The notes: a model not told the origin generated them from the sequence alone. 64,000 bases of DNA from Bin87 sp965208015 (GCA_965208015.1 OZ242308.1:496001-560000); one strand, 5' to 3'. Positions 22,147 through 31,482 are shown, counted from the first letter of the stretch. Numbers and translations are program-made.

Positions 22147-23538
22147 ATGTCCAACGTCGCCAACCGCACCATCTTCATCCGCGACAACCTCGAGGTCATG
22201 CGCGGCGTCAACTCCGCCGCCGTCGACCTCATCTACCTCGACCCGCCCTTCAACTCCAAGCGGATGTTCGAGGCCCCCATCGGCAGCCAGGCCGCCGGCG
22301 CTTCCTTCAAGGACGCCTGGACCCTGGACGACGTGAAAGAAGAATGGGTCACCCAGATCGAGGACGAGCACCCTGCACTGGCCCACATCATCACCGCCGC
22401 CGGCAAGGCTCATTCCGAGGGAATGCAGGCGTACCTCACGTGGATGACCGTGCGCCTCATGGAGATGCAGCGACTGCTCAAACCCACCGGCAGCATCTAC
22501 CTGCACTGCGATCCCACGGCCAGCCATTATCTGAAAGCGGCCATGGACGCCGTTTTCGGCGCGGAAAACTTCCGCAGCGAAATCACTTGGAAGCGCACTA
22601 CCACCCACAGCGACACCAAGAACTGGGCCGCGGTCAACGACATCATATTTTACTATGCCAATAGCGCAATATATCTCTGGAATCCTCAATATGGAGAGTA
22701 CGACCAGCAATATATCAGCACGAAATACCGTTACGACGACAACGACGGCAGGGGCCGATACAGACTCGACAATATGACCAGCCCCAATCCCCGCCCCAAC
22801 ATGATGTACGAATGGCGGGGTCACACCTCACCGCCTAAAGGTTGGCGTTACTCGCAGGAAAGAATGGCGGAATTGGACAGTGAAGGCCGCATTTGGTATC
22901 CCGATTCCAAGCAAAGACGCCCGCAGCTCAAACGCTACCTGAACGAGATGCCAGGGCGCATCCAGGACACCATCTGGACCGACATCGCGCCCGTCAACTC
23001 CCAGGCCAAAGAGCGCACCGGCTATCCCACGCAGAAGCCCCTGGCCCTGCTGGAGCGAATCATCAAGGCGTCATCCAACGAGGGCGACCTGATCCTCGAC
23101 CCCTTCTGCGGCTGCGCCACCGCCTGCATCGCCGCCGAGCGCCTCGGCCGCCAGTGGATCGGCATCGACATCTCCGAGAAAGCCTACGAACTGGTCATAG
23201 ACCGCATGCGCCGAGAGGTCAGCCTGGGCGATGAAGACTTGCCCGCCCTCTTCGGCACGGTAACGCACCGCACCGACGTCCCCAAACGCACCGACGCCGA
23301 CGCGCCCCGCCGGTCGCCCAACATCAAGGAACTGCTCTACGGGATCCAGAACGGCCAATGCGCCGGCTGTGAAATAGCCCTGCCGGCCCGCCTGCTGGAA
23401 CTGGACCACATCATCCCCCGGTCCAAAGGCGGCCCGGATATCGATCCCAACCTGCAACTCCTCTGCGGCTGGTGCAACCGCACCAAGGGCGCCCGCAGCA
23501 ACGAGTACCTCCGCGAACGCCTGGAACAAGTGGCGTGA
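22147..23538 (+). CDS. Beta-class DNA methyltransferase fused to HNH endonuclease domain
   Basis: 463 residues. Catalytic motif IV (LIYLDPPFNSKR, about residue 30) precedes SAM motif I (LILDPFCGCATACIAAERLGR, about 318), the order of beta-class N4/N6 methyltransferases; TGYPTQKP is the conserved link. From about 400 an HNH domain follows: CAGCE, LDHIIPRSKGG, NLQLLCGWCNRTKG, with two Cys pairs for a structural zinc. This could be a single-chain restriction-modification enzyme. ATG 22147 is chosen because motif IV then falls near the N terminus; the ORF opens earlier at 22069. Confidence 0.88.
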   Translation: MSNVANRTIFIRDNLEVMRGVNSAAVDLIYLDPPFNSKRMFEAPIGSQAAGASFKDAWTLDDVKEEWVTQIEDEHPALAHIITAAGKAHSEGMQAYLTWMTVRLMEMQRLLKPTGSIYLHCDPTASHYLKAAMDAVFGAENFRSEITWKRTTTHSDTKNWAAVNDIIFYYANSAIYLWNPQYGEYDQQYISTKYRYDDNDGRGRYRLDNMTSPNPRPNMMYEWRGHTSPPKGWRYSQERMAELDSEGRIWYPDSKQRRPQLKRYLNEMPGRIQDTIWTDIAPVNSQAKERTGYPTQKPLALLERIIKASSNEGDLILDPFCGCATACIAAERLGRQWIGIDISEKAYELVIDRMRREVSLGDEDLPALFGTVTHRTDVPKRTDADAPRRSPNIKELLYGIQNGQCAGCEIALPARLLELDHIIPRSKGGPDIDPNLQLLCGWCNRTKGARSNEYLRERLEQVA

Positions 23539-23604
23539 AGCCGAACCGCGGTCCCGGTATGCTACCCTGTTTGCCGGGCTAATCCCCGTTTCGGAGGCTA
23601 TGAG

Positions 23605-23892
23605 ATGACCACACCCGGCAAAATGTCTTTCGAGGAACGGGAACGCCGCGCCCTGGAAATATACGAATCCAAAATCCGTCCCCTGATGGGACCCGGAGAT
23701 GAAAGTAAATACGTCAAAATTGACGTTCTTTCGGGTGACTACGAAATCGGCGAAAATTCGGCTACCGCCGGGCGCATATTGCGCACCCGGCGGCCCGGTG
23801 GCGTCATCAGCACCATCCAGGGGCACCGCCCTCGGGTTATAAAGTTGCGGAGCCCTGGCCGTATCGTTCGTGTCAGCAAGGCGCAGCAATGA
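23605..23892 (+). CDS. Hypothetical protein with GDYEIGEN motif, partner of a retropepsin-like protease
   Basis: 95 residues: charged helix (FEERERRALEIYESKIRPLM), then KYVKIDVLSGDYEIGENSATAGRILRTRRPGGV and a basic tail. The same core (Y-V-x-IDxLxGDYEIGEN) is in the minus-strand gene at 33180. No named function. It overlaps the protease gene by 4 nt (ATGA 23889-23892), so the two act together. Confidence 0.75.
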   Translation: MTTPGKMSFEERERRALEIYESKIRPLMGPGDESKYVKIDVLSGDYEIGENSATAGRILRTRRPGGVISTIQGHRPRVIKLRSPGRIVRVSKAQQ

Positions 23893-24284
23893 CACACTAC
23901 GGTACAGTCAACGTCAACGCCAGCGAGGCAACGGTTGCGTTGACCGTTCAAGGCCCTGACGGCGACTCGGAAGACATCATTTTCGTAATCGATACCGGAG
24001 ACACTGGCGACCTGAGCCTTCCACACGAAATTATTGCGCGACTCAACCTGCCTATGATCCAGGAGGAAGAGCCTGTCGTTGCAATTCTGGCTGATGGTAC
24101 GACCAGACCGTTGAGCCTTTACTATGCTCATGTTCTGTGGCATGGGCAACTGCGCGAGGTTGAGGTGGTGGACATCAGCCCAGACCCCCTCGTCGGCATG
24201 GGTCTCCTCCAGGGCAGCAACCTCAGCGTTGACGCCATCCCCGGCGGCCTGCTGACCATCACCGAATTGCCCGCCTTGTCCTGA
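23889..24284 (+). CDS. Clan AA (retropepsin-like) aspartic protease
   Basis: 131 residues. IIFVIDTGDTGDLSLPHEI carries the catalytic Asp-Thr-Gly followed by the hydrophobic strand of retropepsins. VGMGLLQGSNLSVD is the matching (I/V)G-x-x-L-x second motif. Single-domain, so active as a dimer. Commonly seen next to small proteins like its upstream neighbour; the target is unknown. Confidence 0.8.
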   Translation: MTHYGTVNVNASEATVALTVQGPDGDSEDIIFVIDTGDTGDLSLPHEIIARLNLPMIQEEEPVVAILADGTTRPLSLYYAHVLWHGQLREVEVVDISPDPLVGMGLLQGSNLSVDAIPGGLLTITELPALS

Positions 24285-24318
24285 GCGCAACTGCATCGAC
24301 GCCCGCCGGCATCGGCTC

Positions 24319-24765
24319 ATGACCACCACCATCACATTTGCAAGCCTCTTCCTGCCCATCACCGCGCGGCGCATGATCGGAAAGATTGCTGATGTCACAC
24401 AAACCCGCCGCCCGCGTTGGCTGGAAGATTACCAAATTATCGATATCGCCGATGACGCAGACACCGCCGACATGTCCGCTGGCGCGTTGGAGGACTTCCG
24501 CGCCATCGACTTGGCGCTGTGCGGAATCGACAAGACCAGCGCCGCCGGCGATACGCAGTACGTCATCGTAGAATGTGTCACTGTCGTAACCGCCGCCGAC
24601 GTGACCCGGGCCCGCCGTAACGCCGACTACTTGGCCCAGTTCACCGGCGTTGCCTCAAAGGCCGTGGTCATCGGAATCGAAATTCCCCCGGCCATCGTCA
24701 ATCTGGCCGAGCAAGTGTCGGTGCACTGCATCGTCTCTGCCAACAAAGGCGCCGACTCCGGATAA
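24319..24765 (+). CDS. Short paralogue of the coiled-coil/putative nuclease family, lacking the coiled coil
   Basis: 148 residues, matching the C-terminal half of the next gene: PITARRMIGKIADVTQTRRPRWLE, FRAIDLALCGID, QYVIVECVTVVTAADVTRARRNADYLAQFTG, KAVVIGIEIPP. It lacks the N-terminal coiled coil of its neighbour, so it is either a trimmed duplicate or a free-standing catalytic-like domain. The D-x(n)-(V/I)ExxxxV pattern is PD-(D/E)XK-like, but the Lys is not obvious. Confidence 0.65.
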   Translation: MTTTITFASLFLPITARRMIGKIADVTQTRRPRWLEDYQIIDIADDADTADMSAGALEDFRAIDLALCGIDKTSAAGDTQYVIVECVTVVTAADVTRARRNADYLAQFTGVASKAVVIGIEIPPAIVNLAEQVSVHCIVSANKGADSG

Positions 24766-24878
24766 GACCGGTGGCACACTGACCGTTGCCATAAAGCCGG
24801 CGCCGGCCTTCGATGCTTTATAATGGCCGGGAACCTGTTTCGAGAACGCGCAACCTTGCATCCAACCGGCGTGTCTCC

Positions 24879-25709
24879 ATGTCTACCATAACCACATTCG
24901 AAGACATCCTGGCCGTTCTTGAGCAGAACCCCCAGCTCCGCGCGGCGCTGCGGAACTATATCCTCGACGAAGAGCTGAAACAGTTGCCGACCATCGTCAG
25001 GCGAAACCAGGAACTGCTCGAGCAATTCATCCAGCAGCAGGCCGAGATAACAGCAAAGCTCCAGGCTGGCATGGACCAACTCAACGACACGTTGAACCGT
25101 TTCATGGAGAGTACCAACACCATGTTGGCCGCCCACTCCGAAAGGATGGCGCGGTTGGAGTCGGACATGGTGGAGGTCAAGTCCGACGTGAAGGAGCTGA
25201 AGTCGGACGTAATCGATCTGAAAGCCGTCAGTGCCAGACTGGATACGAGACTTACTCGGGTTGAATCAGACGCGAGCAACATCAAAGGGCAGATCACCCC
25301 CATCACCGCCCGGCGCATGATCGGCAGAATCGCAGACGTTACCCAATGCCGCCGCCCCCGCTGGTTGGAGGAGCACGAAATCATCGACCTTGCCGACGAT
25401 GCCGACACCAGCGGCGTGCCGCCCAACGAGCTGGAAAGTTTCCGCGCCATTGACCTGGTTATGCGTGGAATAGACAGAACCAGCCCTACCGGGCAACAGC
25501 AGTACATCGTAATTGAATGCTCTGCTACCGTCGCCTCCAACGACGTTGCCCGGGCTAAGCGCAACGCGGCCTATATGACGCAATTTACCGGCCTTCCGTC
25601 CAAAGCCGTAGTCATCGGCACGGAGATACCGCCCGGCATCGCCAACCTGGCCGAGCGCGAGTCAGTGTTCTGCGTCACCCTTACCGACAAGGCCGCCCGC
25701 CCCAGGTAG
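24879..25709 (+). CDS. Coiled-coil protein with PD-(D/E)XK-like C-terminal domain
   Basis: 276 residues. Residues 1-45 (FEDILAVLEQNPQLRAALRNYILDEELKQLP) are shared with the proteins at 32045 and 45439. Residues 50-145 form a heptad coiled coil (KSDVKELKSDVIDLKAVSARLDTRLTRVESD). Residues 150-276 hold FRAIDLVMRGID and QQYIVIECSATVASNDVARAKRNAAYM, a D..E pattern reminiscent of restriction-fold proteins. It is a tandem paralogue of the gene before it. No catalytic activity is claimed. Confidence 0.7.
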   Translation: MSTITTFEDILAVLEQNPQLRAALRNYILDEELKQLPTIVRRNQELLEQFIQQQAEITAKLQAGMDQLNDTLNRFMESTNTMLAAHSERMARLESDMVEVKSDVKELKSDVIDLKAVSARLDTRLTRVESDASNIKGQITPITARRMIGRIADVTQCRRPRWLEEHEIIDLADDADTSGVPPNELESFRAIDLVMRGIDRTSPTGQQQYIVIECSATVASNDVARAKRNAAYMTQFTGLPSKAVVIGTEIPPGIANLAERESVFCVTLTDKAARPR

Positions 25710-25772
25710 CGGTCTGCGGCGAATCTATGCGCCCGCCCATTGACCAGTCAACACAGGAGCCCAAACGCACCA

Positions 25773-26963
25773 ATGCCCAGCAAGAAAATCGTTCTCGCCT
25801 ACTCCGGCGGCTTGGATACCTCCGTCGCCGTGCCCTGGCTCAAGGAGAACTACGACGCCGAAGTCATCACCTGCACCATCGACCTGGGCATGGTGGACCT
25901 GGAGACCATCCGCCAGCGCGCCTACGCTGTGGGCGCATCCCAGGCCGTCACCGTCGACGGCCGGGAGACGCTGGTGGAGGAGTTCCTCTGGCCGGCCCTC
26001 CGTGCCGGCGCTATCTACGAGGGTCAATATCCCCTGGCCACCGCCCTGGGCCGCCCGCTCATCGCCCGCTACCTGGCCGAGGTGGCCCGCGAACACGACG
26101 CCGACGCCGTGGCCCACGGCTGCACCGGCAAGGGCAACGACCAGGTCCGCATCGAGGTCGGCGTCTCTGCCCTCGCCCCCGGCGTGGAGCTCATCGCGCC
26201 CATCCGCGAGTGGGGCATGAACCGCGAGGACGAGGTGCTTTACGCCCGCGATCGCAACCTGCCCATCGCCCCCTCCAACAGCAAGTACAGCACCGACGAG
26301 AACCTGTGGGGCCGCAGCGCCGAGGCCGGCGAGCTGGAGGACCCCTGGGTCGAGCCGCCCGAGGACGCCTACGAGTGGACCGTCAGCCCCGCTGCCGCGC
26401 CCGACGAGCCGGCCTACGTCGAGATCCGCTTCGAGGAGGGCATACCCACCGCCGTCGATGGCGAGACCATGGCCGGCGTCGCCATGATCAGCCACCTCAA
26501 CACCCTGGCCGGCGCCCACGGCATCGGCCGCATCGACCACGTGGAGAACCGGCTGGTGGGCATCAAGAGCCGCGAGGTCTACGAGTCGCCGGCCGCCGTG
26601 CTGCTGCACGACGCTCACCGCGCCCTGGAGACCATGACTCTGTCCCGTGAGCAGAGCCGCTTCAAGGAGCGCATCGCCCAGGAATACTCCGAGTTGGTCT
26701 ACAACGGCCTGTGGTACACCGCCCACCGCCGCGACCTGGACGCCTACGTGGACAGCACCCAGCGCCATGTGACCGGCGACGTGCGCGTCCGCCTGCACAA
26801 GGGGTCTTGCGTGGTCGTCGGCCGCACCGCCGACCGCCCGCTATACAATTACGGCCTGGCCACCTACGACCGCGCCGACGAGTTCGACCACACCGCCGCC
26901 AAGGGCTTCATCGACATCTACGGCCTCCCCGTCCGCACCCAGCGCCGCCAGCAGGGCGACTAG
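25773..26963 (+). CDS. argG: Argininosuccinate synthase
   Basis: 396 residues. IVLAYSGGLDTSVAVPWL is the ATP-pyrophosphatase P-loop. Also visible are EGQYPLATALGRPLIA, HGCTGKGNDQVR and NSKYSTDENLWGRS, all diagnostic. It joins citrulline and aspartate in arginine synthesis. ATG 25773 places the P-loop at the N terminus; an in-frame ATG at 25740 adds 11 residues. argD lies about 3.5 kb downstream on the other strand, so they are not an operon. Confidence 0.96.
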   Translation: MPSKKIVLAYSGGLDTSVAVPWLKENYDAEVITCTIDLGMVDLETIRQRAYAVGASQAVTVDGRETLVEEFLWPALRAGAIYEGQYPLATALGRPLIARYLAEVAREHDADAVAHGCTGKGNDQVRIEVGVSALAPGVELIAPIREWGMNREDEVLYARDRNLPIAPSNSKYSTDENLWGRSAEAGELEDPWVEPPEDAYEWTVSPAAAPDEPAYVEIRFEEGIPTAVDGETMAGVAMISHLNTLAGAHGIGRIDHVENRLVGIKSREVYESPAAVLLHDAHRALETMTLSREQSRFKERIAQEYSELVYNGLWYTAHRRDLDAYVDSTQRHVTGDVRVRLHKGSCVVVGRTADRPLYNYGLATYDRADEFDHTAAKGFIDIYGLPVRTQRRQQGD

Positions 26964-27321
26964 CCGGCATCGATATTATCCGTCACTCCCGATATTGCCC
27001 GTCATTCCGGCGAAAGCCGGAATCCAGAGGCTCTTAGGCTATATGATCCCTCAACTGTAGCCGCAGATTACTGTACTGTATTCCCGCGAAAGCGGGAATG
27101 ACGGTGAAAACGTCAACGCGGCCTTTATGCCCATGCGTACCCAGATTGCGGCGAGGAAATATCAAAATCGGGATTTTCAAGATTTGAGGATTACCAGGAT
27201 GGGAACCGTTCTGTGATGTAGCGCTCCCAATCCTGCAAAATCATAAAATCCCGTAAATAACGTCACCCCGTACTTGATACGGGGCCTGCTTCTGACGATT
27301 TACGATGGGCTAACGCTCCCG
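26964..27321. repeat. Repeat-filled gap between argG and the SDR gene
   Basis: Family B copy (27001-27026), a CGCGAAAGCGGGAATGACGG variant (about 27085-27103), then a family A copy (27161-27295) with a degraded left arm. The A copy carries the nested CCCCGTA-CTTGA-TACGGGG palindrome (27266-27284) in its right arm. No gene seen. Confidence 0.75.
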
Positions 27322-28155
27322 CTACTCCAGCCCAACCCGCCGCAGCGTGTACGCCTCGCCGGCCATGATCTCGGGGATGCGGGGCGGCAGGCCGCGAAAA
27401 TCGTCGGTCGACGCCGAGATGAGCCGGCCGGTCAGCGCCCCGCTGTCATCCGACGCCAGCCACACCGCCAACTCCGCGCACTCGTCAATCGACGCGCCGC
27501 CGCCCGAGGTCACCCGCAGCCCCAGCTGGTGAATGAAGTCCGCGCCGGCCTCGGCGGCCTGCTCGGTCATCCGGTCCCACATGCTGGTGTGCACCGAGCC
27601 CGGCCCCAGGGCGTTCACCGTAATCCCCTGGCCGTCCAGTTCTTGCGCCAGCACCTCGGTGAGCCGCACCACCGCCGCCTTGCTGGAGCAATAGGCCGAC
27701 ATGTTGCTCCACGCATTGGTCGCGCCCGCCCCCGAAAGGTTGATGATTTTCCCGCCCGCCCGTTCCAGCATCACGGGGATGACGGCCCGGCACACCAGGA
27801 ACGTCCCCGTGACGTTGACGGTGATGGTGTTCACCCAGTCGGCGATGTCGTTGCCCTGCAGCGGGCCCACCGGACCGGAGATCCCCGCGTTGTTCACCAG
27901 CACGTCGATGCGCCCGAACCGATCCACGACCGTGCGGGCCAACCGCTCGGTATCTTCCTGGCTGGTCACGTCAGTCGGCACGGCAATCGCCTCGGCACCC
28001 AGCTCCGACACGGCGCCGACCGCATCCTTCAGCTCCGCCTCGCTCCGCGCGGCCAGCGCCACCTTCGCTCCTTCCCGAGCGTAGGCCAGCGCAATCGCCC
28101 GCCCGATGCCGCGCCCCGCGCCCGTAATCACCGCAACCCGACCATCCAGTTTCAT
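27322..28155 (-). CDS. Short-chain dehydrogenase/reductase
   Basis: 277 residues. The TGAGRGIGRA coenzyme motif is near residue 12, NNAG near 89 and the catalytic YCSSK near 155, with Ser in INLSGAGA. Classical SDR with NAD(P)-dependent oxidoreductase role; the substrate is unknown. The C-terminus is about 25 residues longer than the family minimum (DDFRGLPPRIPEIMAGEAYTL). Confidence 0.9.
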   Translation of the reverse strand: MKLDGRVAVITGAGRGIGRAIALAYAREGAKVALAARSEAELKDAVGAVSELGAEAIAVPTDVTSQEDTERLARTVVDRFGRIDVLVNNAGISGPVGPLQGNDIADWVNTITVNVTGTFLVCRAVIPVMLERAGGKIINLSGAGATNAWSNMSAYCSSKAAVVRLTEVLAQELDGQGITVNALGPGSVHTSMWDRMTEQAAEAGADFIHQLGLRVTSGGGASIDECAELAVWLASDDSGALTGRLISASTDDFRGLPPRIPEIMAGEAYTLRRVGLE

Positions 28156-28451
28156 CTCATAACCTCGCCCATAGTGCCGCTCAGGCTCTCATGCGTGCCC
28201 AAATTGTCATAGGAGTTACGCACTTGAAATCACAAACCCGTCGTTCCTGCGAAAGCAGGAACCCATTGACTTTGCGGTGAACGAATCTGCAACAATGCTT
28301 ACGGTTTCGGCCACTGGATTCCCGCTTTCGCGGGAATGACGATGGTAAAGGTCCTCAACTGCGTAAGTCCTATGTCATTGCGAGCGCAGCGCGGCAATCT
28401 CGTCGCCACACCAATGCCCGCCACCCGGTGCTGTTGCACGTTGCCGACGGA
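28156..28451. repeat. Repeat-filled gap
   Basis: Family B-like hairpins (about 28236-28262 and 28317-28340) and a family C copy (about 28373-28403). No coding sequence recognised. Confidence 0.6.
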
Positions 28452-28841
28452 TCACACCGCCGGCGTAAGGTCCGTCCGCGCGAAATCGTTGCCCTTGAAC
28501 AGCAACGGCAGATTGCGGACCGACGCCAGCGCGTAGGCAAACGTGTCGCCAAAGTTCAGCCCGGCGGGATGCCGTCCCTTGCCGTAGCGCTGGTTGGCTT
28601 CGCCGGCCATCAGCGCTTGATCGTAGTCCAGCGGGACAACCCGAATATCCGGGTCTGCCAGCATATTGATCGCAGCCTGATAAGCGTCCTCCCCTCTGCC
28701 CAGCGCGACAATCAAAAATTCCACCGCGGTAGCAGTGGATACCAAGACCGATCCATTGCTCTTCATCGCATTGGTGAAAATCTCGTATCCCTCTTCACGG
28801 GTTAATACTGCGATCAGCGCCGAAGTGTCCGCCGCCATCAT
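28452..28841 (-). CDS. vapC: PIN-domain toxin (VapC-like RNase)
   Basis: 129 residues. Acidic PIN residues lie in MMAADTSALIAVL (Asp), STATAVEFLIVAL (Glu) and LNFGDTFAYALA (Asp), with LLFKGNDF ending the fold. It is a ribonuclease toxin of the VapBC type. Its start overlaps the antitoxin stop by 4 nt (28838-28841). Confidence 0.88.
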   Translation of the reverse strand: MMAADTSALIAVLTREEGYEIFTNAMKSNGSVLVSTATAVEFLIVALGRGEDAYQAAINMLADPDIRVVPLDYDQALMAGEANQRYGKGRHPAGLNFGDTFAYALASVRNLPLLFKGNDFARTDLTPAV

Positions 28842-29149
28842 TTTGGCAACCCGCGCTCGTTATAAAGTTCTTCCTGCCATACTCGTGACTCAGGGTTGGC
28901 CGGGTCGTAAGGATGCTTTTCACGGTACTTGCGTCCAAACTCCCTAACGGCTGCCCGCCGCGCCTCTGCCTCGGCTTGCTCTGCTGCGGTCAGCGGGGGC
29001 GGCGGGAGAACGTCGATCAAGGTTTGCAAGGCCTTCAGCACCGCCTGGTTGCGGGCCTGCTCGCCTTTGTAGCCCAGACGCCGGGCGACTTCGGTGGCGT
29101 ACTCTTCGATGCGGGCTTTCGGTTCGGTTGCTCTGGGCAGAAAAGCCAT
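28838..29149 (-). CDS. vapB: Antitoxin partner of the VapC-like toxin
   Basis: 103 residues from ATG 29149: MAFLPRATEPKARIEEYATEVARRLGYKGEQARNQAVLKALQTLID, then an acidic/basic tail (YREKHPYDPANPESRVWQEELYNERG) that probably wraps the toxin. It is longer than typical VapB and its DNA-binding type is unclear. It precedes and overlaps the toxin gene. Confidence 0.7.
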   Translation of the reverse strand: MAFLPRATEPKARIEEYATEVARRLGYKGEQARNQAVLKALQTLIDVLPPPPLTAAEQAEAEARRAAVREFGRKYREKHPYDPANPESRVWQEELYNERGLPK

Positions 29150-29244
29150 GATGGGCCGTCCTTGATGATAGGGATGTCCTATGCGGGCGCCGGCGGCACC
29201 CCCATCAGGAACACCGCTGGCGCGCATCGTAATCCCGAGGAAGC

Positions 29245-30435
29245 CTACACGTTCCCCAGCGCCTCGCTCAGCCGGTTCACGCCCTCGTCGATCTCGTCCT
29301 CGGTGATGTTCAGCGCCGGCATGATCCGCACCGCGTTGGGCCTGACACCGTTCAGCAGCACGCCCGCCGCCTCCGCCGCGTCCATCACCGCCGGCATGAT
29401 GTCGCTGTCGAACTGCACCGCCGCCAGCAGGCCCTTGCAGCGGATCTCCTCGACGAACCCGTACCGCGCCTTCAGCCCGTTCAGCCTGTCATTCAGCACG
29501 ACCTCCATCCGCTTCACGTTGCCCAGCACGTCGTTGTCCAGCAGGTAGCGCGTGCCGGCCGCCGCTGCCGCCGTGGTCAGCGCGTTGCCGCCGAAGGTGC
29601 TGCCGTGGTCGCCGTAGGTCAATGCCATGGCGTTCTCCTTGGACAGGAACGCCCCGATGGGCACCCCGTAGCCCAGCCCCTTGGCCAGTATCATCACGTC
29701 CGGCTCCACGTCGTACTCCTGGTGCCCGAACAGGCTGCCCAGGCGGCCCATGCCCGTCTGCACCTCGTCCAGGATCAGCAGGATGTCGTTCTGGTCGCAC
29801 CAGGCCCGCAGCCGCTGGAAGTAGTCGTCGTCGGGGATGTTCACCCCGCCCTCGCCCTGCACCGGCTCGACCATCACGGCGACGGTGTTCTCGGTGGTGG
29901 CGTTCATCACCGCCTCCACGTCGTTGAAGTCAACGTAGGTGAACCCCTCGGGGATGGGCTCGAACAGCTCGTGGTAGTGGGGCTGCCCCGTGGCGGCCAC
30001 GGCGTTCATCGTCCGCCCGTGGAAGGAGTTGAACGCGGTGATGACCTCAAAGGCGCCGTTCTTGTGCAGCTTGCCGTAGCGGCGGGCCAGCTTGAGCGCG
30101 CCTTCCACGGCCTCGGCGCCGCTGTTGCAGAAGAACACCCGGTCCATGCACGAGTTGTCGATGAGCATCGCGGCGATGTCCAGCTGCGGCAGCGTGTAGA
30201 ACTGGTTGGACGTCTGGATCAGCGTCGCCGCCTGCTGGGCGATGGCGTCGACCACCACCGGCGGGCAATGCCCCAGGTTGTCCACGGCCCAGCCGGCCAC
30301 GAAGTCGATGTACTCCTTGCCGTCGGCGTCCCACACTCGAGAGCCCTCGCCCCGCACGATGACCACCGGCCGACGGCGCACGGTCTGGGCATAGTACTTC
30401 TGCTCGATGGCAATGTATTCAGCGTTGCTGGGCAT
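29245..30435 (-). CDS. argD: Acetylornithine/class III aminotransferase
   Basis: 396 residues. GEGSRVWDADGKEYIDFVAGWAVDNLGHCPP, FFCNSGAEAVEGALKLAR, NSFHGRT, LILDEVQTGMGRLG and PDVMILAKGLGYGVPIGAFL with the PLP lysine are diagnostic of the AcOAT/ornithine-type class III aminotransferases. ArgD is the best reading given argG in the same window; other omega-aminotransferases are possible. ATG 30435 is chosen over 30540 because GGGAGCGG lies upstream and the extra residues do not match the family. Confidence 0.85.
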   Translation of the reverse strand: MPSNAEYIAIEQKYYAQTVRRRPVVIVRGEGSRVWDADGKEYIDFVAGWAVDNLGHCPPVVVDAIAQQAATLIQTSNQFYTLPQLDIAAMLIDNSCMDRVFFCNSGAEAVEGALKLARRYGKLHKNGAFEVITAFNSFHGRTMNAVAATGQPHYHELFEPIPEGFTYVDFNDVEAVMNATTENTVAVMVEPVQGEGGVNIPDDDYFQRLRAWCDQNDILLILDEVQTGMGRLGSLFGHQEYDVEPDVMILAKGLGYGVPIGAFLSKENAMALTYGDHGSTFGGNALTTAAAAAGTRYLLDNDVLGNVKRMEVVLNDRLNGLKARYGFVEEIRCKGLLAAVQFDSDIMPAVMDAAEAAGVLLNGVRPNAVRIMPALNITEDEIDEGVNRLSEALGNV

Positions 30436-30602
30436 GACAAATCCGCTCCCTGTGAGTGTGTCGGTAAACGCCGCCAGTCCTCGCGGCGCACGGCCCATTA
30501 TACAGCGATGCAAGCGGGGGATGGGCGCTGCCATATCCATGCTAGACTGAAACCGTCGCTAGATACTACGCTCCCTGATACGCCTGTCCCAGGAGTCGCG
30601 CC

Positions 30603-30962
30603 ATGAGCAAAACGATAAATGCCAGGTTCGCCAACGGGGTCTTCACGCCGCTCGAACCCGTCGCCTTCCCGGAAGGCGCAATCGTCGTGCTCAACATCGA
30701 AGGGGGTGCTGCCGACCCGTTCGTGCCCCACGACGGCAAGTCCCTTCCCGGCACGGAAGACCCTCAGAAAATCAAGCAACTCCCCAACGCAGAACCGTCG
30801 CCCGGCGAACCGTCGCCTGGCAACGCGGGGCAATCCATTCTGGAGATGTTTGATGAAATCCACCGGTCAATGCCGGAAGGCGCGCTGGACGCGCTCCCAA
30901 CAGATTTGTCAGCGAACCTCAAGCATTATCTGTACGGCTGGCCCAAGGAAGCGGAAGAGTGA
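30603..30962 (+). CDS. AF2212-like (DUF104) antitoxin
   Basis: 119 residues. The first 35 (MSKTINARFANGVFTPLEP and then VAFPEGAIVVLNIE) are the AF2212/DUF104 beta fold that pairs with PIN toxins. The rest is a long linker and a C-terminal helix (ILEMFDEIHRSMPEGALDALP) likely to bind the toxin. It overlaps the PIN gene (GTGA at 30959). Confidence 0.85.
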   Translation: MSKTINARFANGVFTPLEPVAFPEGAIVVLNIEGGAADPFVPHDGKSLPGTEDPQKIKQLPNAEPSPGEPSPGNAGQSILEMFDEIHRSMPEGALDALPTDLSANLKHYLYGWPKEAEE

Positions 30963-31375
30963 ACGAAGTATATGCTGACTCCGGCTATTGGATAGCCATG
31001 CTGAATCGCCATGACCAATGGAACGCGGCCGCAGTTCGAGCCACCCAACAGACGCGGGGCCGCAGGATTGTAACCAGCGAAATGGTCATCGTTGAATTTT
31101 TGAACGGCGTCGCTCGATACGGCGCACAATCTCGCAGCCAAGCCGTTATCACGGCACGAGGTCTGTACAACAACCCGAACATAGAGGTTGTCAAACAGTC
31201 CAGCACACAGTTGGCTACAGCCGTGCAACGCTACGCCGACCGGCTGGACCAGCGCTGGAGTGTCACCGACTGTGCCAGCTTTTTGATAATGGAGGAACGG
31301 GGCATCACCGATGTTCTCGCTCACGACCGTGATTTTGCGCAGGCCGGGTTCCGGGCGCTTCTGCGAGAAGTGTAA
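30959..31375 (+). CDS. PIN-domain toxin
   Basis: 138 residues from GTG 30959: VYADSGYWIAMLN (Asp), TSEMVIVEFLNGVA (Glu), SVTDCASFLIMEERGITDVLAHDRDF (Asp pair), the four PIN acidic positions. It is an RNase toxin paired with the AF2212-like antitoxin by a 4-nt overlap. Confidence 0.88.
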   Translation: MNEVYADSGYWIAMLNRHDQWNAAAVRATQQTRGRRIVTSEMVIVEFLNGVARYGAQSRSQAVITARGLYNNPNIEVVKQSSTQLATAVQRYADRLDQRWSVTDCASFLIMEERGITDVLAHDRDFAQAGFRALLREV

Positions 31376-31447
31376 ACAGTCGGTGTACGTTAGGCCGGGT
31401 TCCGTTCCAGGTGGTTTGATCTGGCAAACGCTGTGCCCGATGCGGGT

Positions 31448-31470
31448 AGGGGAGAAAAATTTTTTCCCCT
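31448..31470. terminator. Bidirectional terminator between the PIN and HicA genes
   Basis: AGGGGAGAAAAAT / TTTTTCCCCT, a near-perfect dyad with A and T runs on either side of the GC stem. It lies between two convergent genes ending at 31375 (+) and 31483 (-). Confidence 0.65.
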
Positions 31471-31482
31471 GCGAACTCGGCT

